From NCBI GenBank assembly GCA_002433675.1, contig DJIP01000225.1:13997-23346 (forward strand): a stretch of 9,350 bases of DNA. Reading direction: 5' to 3'. The notes below the pieces were generated by a model. The model searched no databases, had not been told where the DNA came from, and was given only the letters and a program-made list of their open reading frames with translations. A program made the translations under genes and the position numbers. The DNA is from Halomonas halophila (GTDB lineage Bacteria; Pseudomonadota; Gammaproteobacteria; Pseudomonadales; Halomonadaceae). Below are positions 6,472 to 9,350 of this stretch, in pieces. Position 1 is the first letter of the stretch, and each line of letters begins with the position of its first letter.

Positions 6472-7497
6472 CTAGGTGTCGTTGACGTCGCCTGAAGGGC
6501 GCCTGACGCTGCCGCGCAGCATCGGCGTGACCGGCAGCGTGATCTGCTGTGGTGGGGTGTCCGGCTGGTCGATCTGGGCCAGCAGCAACTCGGTGGCACG
6601 CATGATCATGGTCTGTACCGGCTGCTGCAGGGTCGTCAGCGAGTGGCTCGGCCAGGCGGCCATGGGCACGTCGTCGAAACCGATGACCGAGACGTCCTCG
6701 GGCACCTTGAGGCAGAACTCGCTCTGGATGACTTCCATGGCGGCGATGGCCATCAGGTCGTTGGCGGCAAACAAGGCGTCGGGTGGCGTGGTGCTGGCGA
6801 ACAGCAGACGGGTGGCCTGGCAGGCGCTGGTGTATTGATAGTGGCCGATGCCGCTGTCGTGCAGGGCGGCCCCCATGGAGGCCAGGCCCTCGACAAAGCC
6901 TGCACGACGCTGAATGTCGGTGGAGGAATCGACCAGGCCTGACAGGTAGGCGATGCGGCGATGGCCCAGCGAGACCAGGTGGCGGCCCGCCCAGTAGCCG
7001 CCCTGGAAGTTGTCACAGGCGACCTGGCTGATGCCCGCGTAGTCGACCGTGCGGTTGATGATCACCACCGGAATGCCGTAGTCGCAGACCAGAGCCGCCT
7101 GGTCGTCATTGAGGGTGATCGCCAGCATCAGGATGCCTTCGACCTGGCTTCTCAGAATGTCGTCGAGTACGTCGTCGAAGCCGTCGCTGCTCGACGCCGA
7201 GAACAGCAGCAGGTGGTAACCCTGCTGCTTGAAGAAGCGGGACGCCTTTTCCAGCATATAGCTGTAGAAGGGATTCTCGAGGCTGTAGACGACCACCGCG
7301 ACGGTGCGACTCGATCGCGTGATCAGAGAGCGGGCGATGGTGTTGGGCCGGTAGCCCAGTTGCCGCGCCGCTTCCATGACCTTCTTGCGGGTCTTGTCCG
7401 ACACCTTGGCATCCGGGGAAAAGGTCCGGCTGACGGCAGACTGCGAGACCCCGGCAAGACGGGCGACATCGTGTGAGGTGACGGATTTCTTTTTCAT
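6472..7497 (-). CDS. LacI-family transcriptional regulator
   Basis: A 341-residue DNA-binding regulator of normal family length. The N-terminal helix-turn-helix (about residues 6-26, VTSHDVARLAGVSQSAVSRT) is followed by the hinge PNTIARSL with Leu58, the minor-groove residue of the family. A periplasmic-binding-protein-like effector domain follows (about 65-335: VVVYSLENPFYSYMLE, VEGILMLAI, GIPVVIINR, HRRIAYLSG, DALFAANDLMAIAA, VSVIGFDDVPMAAW). I start it at ATG 7497 because the HTH begins there; the frame is open further to 7728, but that would lie inside the gamma-carbonic anhydrase gene. No good Shine-Dalgarno precedes 7497, and a three-codon ORF (7505-7494) overlaps the start, so translation may be weak or coupled. 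It is the last gene of a leftward cluster with BKACE and a dehydrogenase, which it most likely controls in response to a pathway intermediate. Confidence 0.95.
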   Translation of the reverse strand: MKKKSVTSHDVARLAGVSQSAVSRTFSPDAKVSDKTRKKVMEAARQLGYRPNTIARSLITRSSRTVAVVVYSLENPFYSYMLEKASRFFKQQGYHLLLFSASSSDGFDDVLDDILRSQVEGILMLAITLNDDQAALVCDYGIPVVIINRTVDYAGISQVACDNFQGGYWAGRHLVSLGHRRIAYLSGLVDSSTDIQRRAGFVEGLASMGAALHDSGIGHYQYTSACQATRLLFASTTPPDALFAANDLMAIAAMEVIQSEFCLKVPEDVSVIGFDDVPMAAWPSHSLTTLQQPVQTMIMRATELLLAQIDQPDTPPQQITLPVTPMLRGSVRRPSGDVNDT

Positions 7498-7527
7498 CGA
7501 GTCATGTCGTGTCGGGTGGCAGAAATG

Positions 7528-7545
7528 GCCGGCGATCACGCCGGC
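7528..7545 (-). promoter_or_regulatory. Intercistronic hairpin spanning the stop codon of the hexapeptide gene
   Basis: GCCGGCG (7528-7534) and CGCCGGC (7539-7545) are perfect complements with a 4-nt loop that contains the stop codon of the gamma-carbonic anhydrase gene. On the minus-strand transcript it is followed by a short U-rich patch (CCAUUUCU). It may act as a partial terminator or processing barrier that lowers expression of the downstream regulator. Confidence 0.4.
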
Positions 7546-8063
7546 TCGACAGGCTCCAGAGACGCATAGGCGGCGATCTTGTCGGTGTAGACGCTGGCAT
7601 TGTCGCGCACCGACTGTATCTCGTCCTCGGTCAGTTCTCTGACCACCTTGGCTGGACTGCCGACGATCAACGAGCCAGGGGGAAAGCGCTTGCCCGAGGT
7701 GACGAGCGCGCCGGCGCCGATGATACATCGGTCACCGATGTCGGCACCGTTGAGTACCGTGGCATTCATTCCCACCAGCACGTCATCGCCGATGCGGCAG
7801 CCGTGCAGCATGGCCAGGTGACCCACCGTGACCTGGCGTCCCATGGTAACCGGATAGCCGGGGTCCGAGTGAACCACACAGCCGTCCTGCAGGTTGCTGT
7901 CGTCTCCCACCACGATAGGCGCATTGTCGCCACGAAGCACGGCCCCGGGCCACACGCTGACGCGCTCACCCAGGCGTACGTCGCCGATCAGTGTGGCCTC
8001 GTCGAACACCAGCGCGCTGGCGGCGATATCGGGGGCCTTGCCCCCGAGTCGATACAGGGTCAT
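7536..8063 (-). CDS. Gamma-carbonic anhydrase-like left-handed beta-helix protein (YrdA/PaaY/CaiE family)
   Basis: A 175-residue cytoplasmic protein of hexapeptide repeats, expected to trimerise with metal sites between subunits. Evidence is the repeated I/V-G-D pattern (ATLIGDVRLGERVSVWPGAV, IVVGDDSNLQDG, CRIGDDVLVGMNATV, ADIGDRCIIGAGALV), the conserved VWPGAVLRGD segment and three histidines in metal-binding spacing (H65, H82, H87, within VVHSDPGY and VGHLAMLHGC). GSLIVGSPAKVVREL near the C-terminus is also diagnostic. The start ATG 8063 is preceded by AGGGAG, which overlaps the stop codon of the BKACE gene, so the two are probably translationally linked. Family members range from true carbonic anhydrases to thioesterases (PaaY) and the carnitine-operon protein CaiE, so the activity is uncertain. 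A hydrolase or CoA-pathway accessory role fits the neighbours. Confidence 0.93.
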   Translation of the reverse strand: MTLYRLGGKAPDIAASALVFDEATLIGDVRLGERVSVWPGAVLRGDNAPIVVGDDSNLQDGCVVHSDPGYPVTMGRQVTVGHLAMLHGCRIGDDVLVGMNATVLNGADIGDRCIIGAGALVTSGKRFPPGSLIVGSPAKVVRELTEDEIQSVRDNASVYTDKIAAYASLEPVEPA

Positions 8064-8074
8064 CGTCCGTCTCC

Positions 8075-9007
8075 CTAGAAGCCGACCTGGTCGGCGCCCT
8101 TGAGTCCGAGCATCTGTCGCGCTTCGTCCGGGGTCGCCACCTCAAACGACAGGCCCTCGAGGATCTCGCGCACCTTGGTGACCTGGCTTGCGTTGGTCTC
8201 GGCCAGCTTGCCCGGGCCCAGCCACAGCGAATCCTCGAGCCCGACCCGCACGTGTCCCCCCATGGCGGCGGCCTGGGCGGCGATGCGCATCTGGCTGCTG
8301 CCGGCGCCCAGCACCGACCACTCGTAGGCGTCGCCGAACAGCCGGTCCGCGGTGCGCCGCATGTGGATCACGTCCTCCGGGTGAGGGCCGATGCCACCGA
8401 GGATGCCGAACACGCTCTGGACGAACACGCGGCCGCCGATGACGCCGCGGTCGAGCAGGTTGCGCAGGGAATAGAGGTGTCCGATGTCGTAGCACTCGCA
8501 CTCGAAACGCGTGCCGTTCTCGGCGCCGAGGGTCATCGCCTTTTCGATGTCGGCGAAGGTGTTCTTGAACACCAGGTCGCGACTGTTCTCCAAGTGCTCA
8601 CGCTCCCACTGGTGCTCCAACTCCGCGTAGCGGTCGAGCATCGGGAACAGCCCGAAGTTGATCGAGCCCATGTTCATGGAGGCAAGCTCGGGCTTGAACT
8701 CCATGGCCGGGCGCATGCGCTCCTCCACCGTCATGTGCGGACTGCCACCGGTAGTGAGGTTGATGACCGCGTCGCAGGCGTCCTTGATGCGGGGCAGGAA
8801 GCGCTCGAACATGGCCGGGTCCTGGGTCGGCTTGCCGTTGTCGGGATCACGCGCATGCAGGTGCAGAATCGAGGCGCCGGCCTCGGCGGCGGCGATGCCT
8901 GCCTCGGCGATCTCTTCCGGGGTGACCGGCAGGTGCGGCGACATGGACGGGGTGTGGATCGCGCCGGTGACCGCGCAGGTGATGATGACCTTGCGTTGCT
9001 TTGCCAT
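8075..9007 (-). CDS. Beta-keto acid cleavage enzyme (BKACE, DUF849; 3-keto-5-aminohexanoate cleavage protein family)
   Basis: A 310-residue cytoplasmic TIM-barrel, zinc-dependent enzyme. The family condenses a beta-keto acid with acetyl-CoA and releases acetoacetate plus a new acyl-CoA. Full family length and motifs are present: ITCAVTGAIHTPSMSPHLPVTPEEIA at the N-terminus (shown in part), the metal-binding HLHARD (H49, H51), INLTTGG, ASMNMGSINF, the GGIGPHPEDV loop, and HVRVGLEDSLW carrying R254 and the third zinc ligand E258. Kce has Glu14 next to its substrate amine; from memory of the alignment, this position is Ile17 here, so the substrate is probably not 3-keto-5-aminohexanoate. ATG 9007 has AAGGA about 9 nt upstream. 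It sits 73 nt after a 3-hydroxyacyl-CoA/carnitine-dehydrogenase-like gene, which would supply a 3-keto acid, and 11 nt before the hexapeptide gene. Dehydrocarnitine is one plausible substrate. Confidence 0.93.
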   Translation of the reverse strand: MAKQRKVIITCAVTGAIHTPSMSPHLPVTPEEIAEAGIAAAEAGASILHLHARDPDNGKPTQDPAMFERFLPRIKDACDAVINLTTGGSPHMTVEERMRPAMEFKPELASMNMGSINFGLFPMLDRYAELEHQWEREHLENSRDLVFKNTFADIEKAMTLGAENGTRFECECYDIGHLYSLRNLLDRGVIGGRVFVQSVFGILGGIGPHPEDVIHMRRTADRLFGDAYEWSVLGAGSSQMRIAAQAAAMGGHVRVGLEDSLWLGPGKLAETNASQVTKVREILEGLSFEVATPDEARQMLGLKGADQVGF

Positions 9008-9060
9008 GGGTCGGGTCCTTGAATGATGGATAGGCGGGTAAGGTGGGCAGTGGTTGGTCT

Positions 9061-9091
9061 GGGTCAGTCGTTGGCCCGGGTCAGTCGTTGG
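9061..9091. repeat. 17-bp-period tandem duplication at the 3' end of the dehydrogenase gene
   Basis: GGGTCAGTCGTTGG occurs at 9061-9074 and again at 9078-9091. On the minus strand the second copy holds the gene's terminal codons Asn-Asp and its TGA, so the gene end including its stop codon has been duplicated into the spacer. The duplicate is downstream of the stop and has no coding effect. Confidence 0.8.
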
Positions 9092-9350
9092 TCTGGGACT
9101 GCTGGTGGGCGATCAGCGCCATCAGGCGTCGGTCGCGCCAGGCCTGTCGCTCGCCCAGGTGCTGGGCCGGCAGTTGTTGACGGCGCTGCTGGTCGAGTGT
9201 CGCCAGGGTCGTGGTTTGCCAGGGATCGTCGTCACCGCGCTCGCGGTCGACGTCGCGATACAGCGGCCCATAGCGGTTGCCATAGTCGACCACGCCGTCG
9301 GGCGCATTGAGGTCGATGGTCTCGAAGGGCCCCATGAACGACCAGCGCAG
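9081..9350 (-). CDS. 3-hydroxyacyl-CoA dehydrogenase / L-carnitine dehydrogenase-type protein, C-terminal part (cut by window edge)
   Basis: Only the last 89 residues are visible; the frame is open to the window end, so the start lies outside. The fragment opens LRWSFMGPFETIDLNAPDG and continues VVDYGNRYGPLY, which is characteristic of the C-terminal domain of the 3-hydroxyacyl-CoA dehydrogenase superfamily (including L-carnitine and L-gulonate dehydrogenases). It ends with the usual ERQAWRDRRLMALIAHQ tail. These enzymes oxidise a 3-hydroxyl to a 3-keto group with NAD+. Placed directly upstream of BKACE, it would produce the 3-keto acid that BKACE cleaves. The NAD-binding half is not visible, so the exact subfamily cannot be told. 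Confidence 0.88.
   Translation of the reverse strand: MRWSFMGPFETIDLNAPDGVVDYGNRYGPLYRDVDRERGDDDPWQTTTLATLDQQRRQQLPAQHLGERQAWRDRRLMALIAHQQSQTND

Noticed and set aside
5589..6599. Long minus-strand ORF (336 codons) opposite the VWA-RTX gene, and a similar one at 3834-4757
   Set aside because: They are antisense shadows of a gene with clear domains; their translations show no recognisable family and are typical of high-GC reverse frames.
7498..7728. N-terminal extension of the LacI regulator to 7728
   Set aside because: The extra 77 codons lie in the hexapeptide gene, are Arg-rich and unlike any LacI N-terminus; the HTH starts right after ATG 7497.
7991..9022. 343-codon plus-strand ORF opposite BKACE
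   Set aside because: Antisense to a gene with complete family motifs; His/Gln/Arg/Val-rich translation typical of shadow frames.
1..9350. CRISPR arrays, tRNA/rRNA genes, insertion sequences, phage genes
   Set aside because: No regularly spaced repeats, RNA-gene-like structures, transposase ORFs or terminal inverted repeats were seen on reading both strands.

Overview
The window is GC-rich (clearly above 60% G+C in the coding regions) and tightly packed. The gene families are a TRAP transporter, a BKACE enzyme, a LapA-like type I secretion substrate and a LacI-type catabolic regulator. This suggests a heterotrophic gammaproteobacterium, probably a Halomonas-like marine or halophilic one. The taxonomy is inferred from gene content and style only, since no marker gene is present.

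Left block (1-3323, + strand): the 3' part of a TRAP transporter large permease (DctM type) is followed after 29 nt by an Ldh_2-family NAD(P)H oxidoreductase that most resembles delta1-piperideine-2-carboxylate / delta1-pyrroline-2-carboxylate reductases. A two-domain EamA (DMT) exporter follows 172 nt later. The first two genes look like one uptake-and-catabolism operon for an organic or (imino/keto) acid. The DMT gene may have its own transcript and is followed by a perfect 11-bp hairpin.

Middle block (3324-6404): a 741-nt gene-poor stretch changes from GC-rich, possibly decayed sequence to a strikingly AT-rich segment with T-tracts and several perfect palindromes. It leads into a 779-residue secreted protein. 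That protein has one T1SS-143-type domain, an Ig/cadherin-like domain, a von Willebrand A domain with an intact MIDAS, RTX nonapeptides and a type I secretion C-terminus. This is the C-terminal cassette of giant LapA-type adhesins in a compact form. No ABC/MFP secretion genes are in view. Its Shine-Dalgarno lies in a small GNRA-loop hairpin, and its RTX coding region holds a run of eight G residues, a possible slippage switch.

Right block (6472-9350, - strand, convergent with the secreted protein): an operon reads leftwards from the window edge. Its order is the C-terminus of a 3-hydroxyacyl-CoA/L-carnitine dehydrogenase-type protein, a beta-keto acid cleavage enzyme (BKACE, DUF849), a gamma-carbonic anhydrase-like hexapeptide protein and a LacI-family regulator. 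A logical reading is oxidation of a 3-hydroxy acid to a 3-keto acid, then acetyl-CoA-dependent cleavage by BKACE, under control of the LacI protein. Carnitine is one candidate substrate but is not proven. A long hairpin (6413-6452) separates the convergent units.

The most interesting parts are the compact VWA-RTX protein with its leader and the BKACE operon. I see no tRNA, rRNA, CRISPR array, insertion sequence or phage gene.
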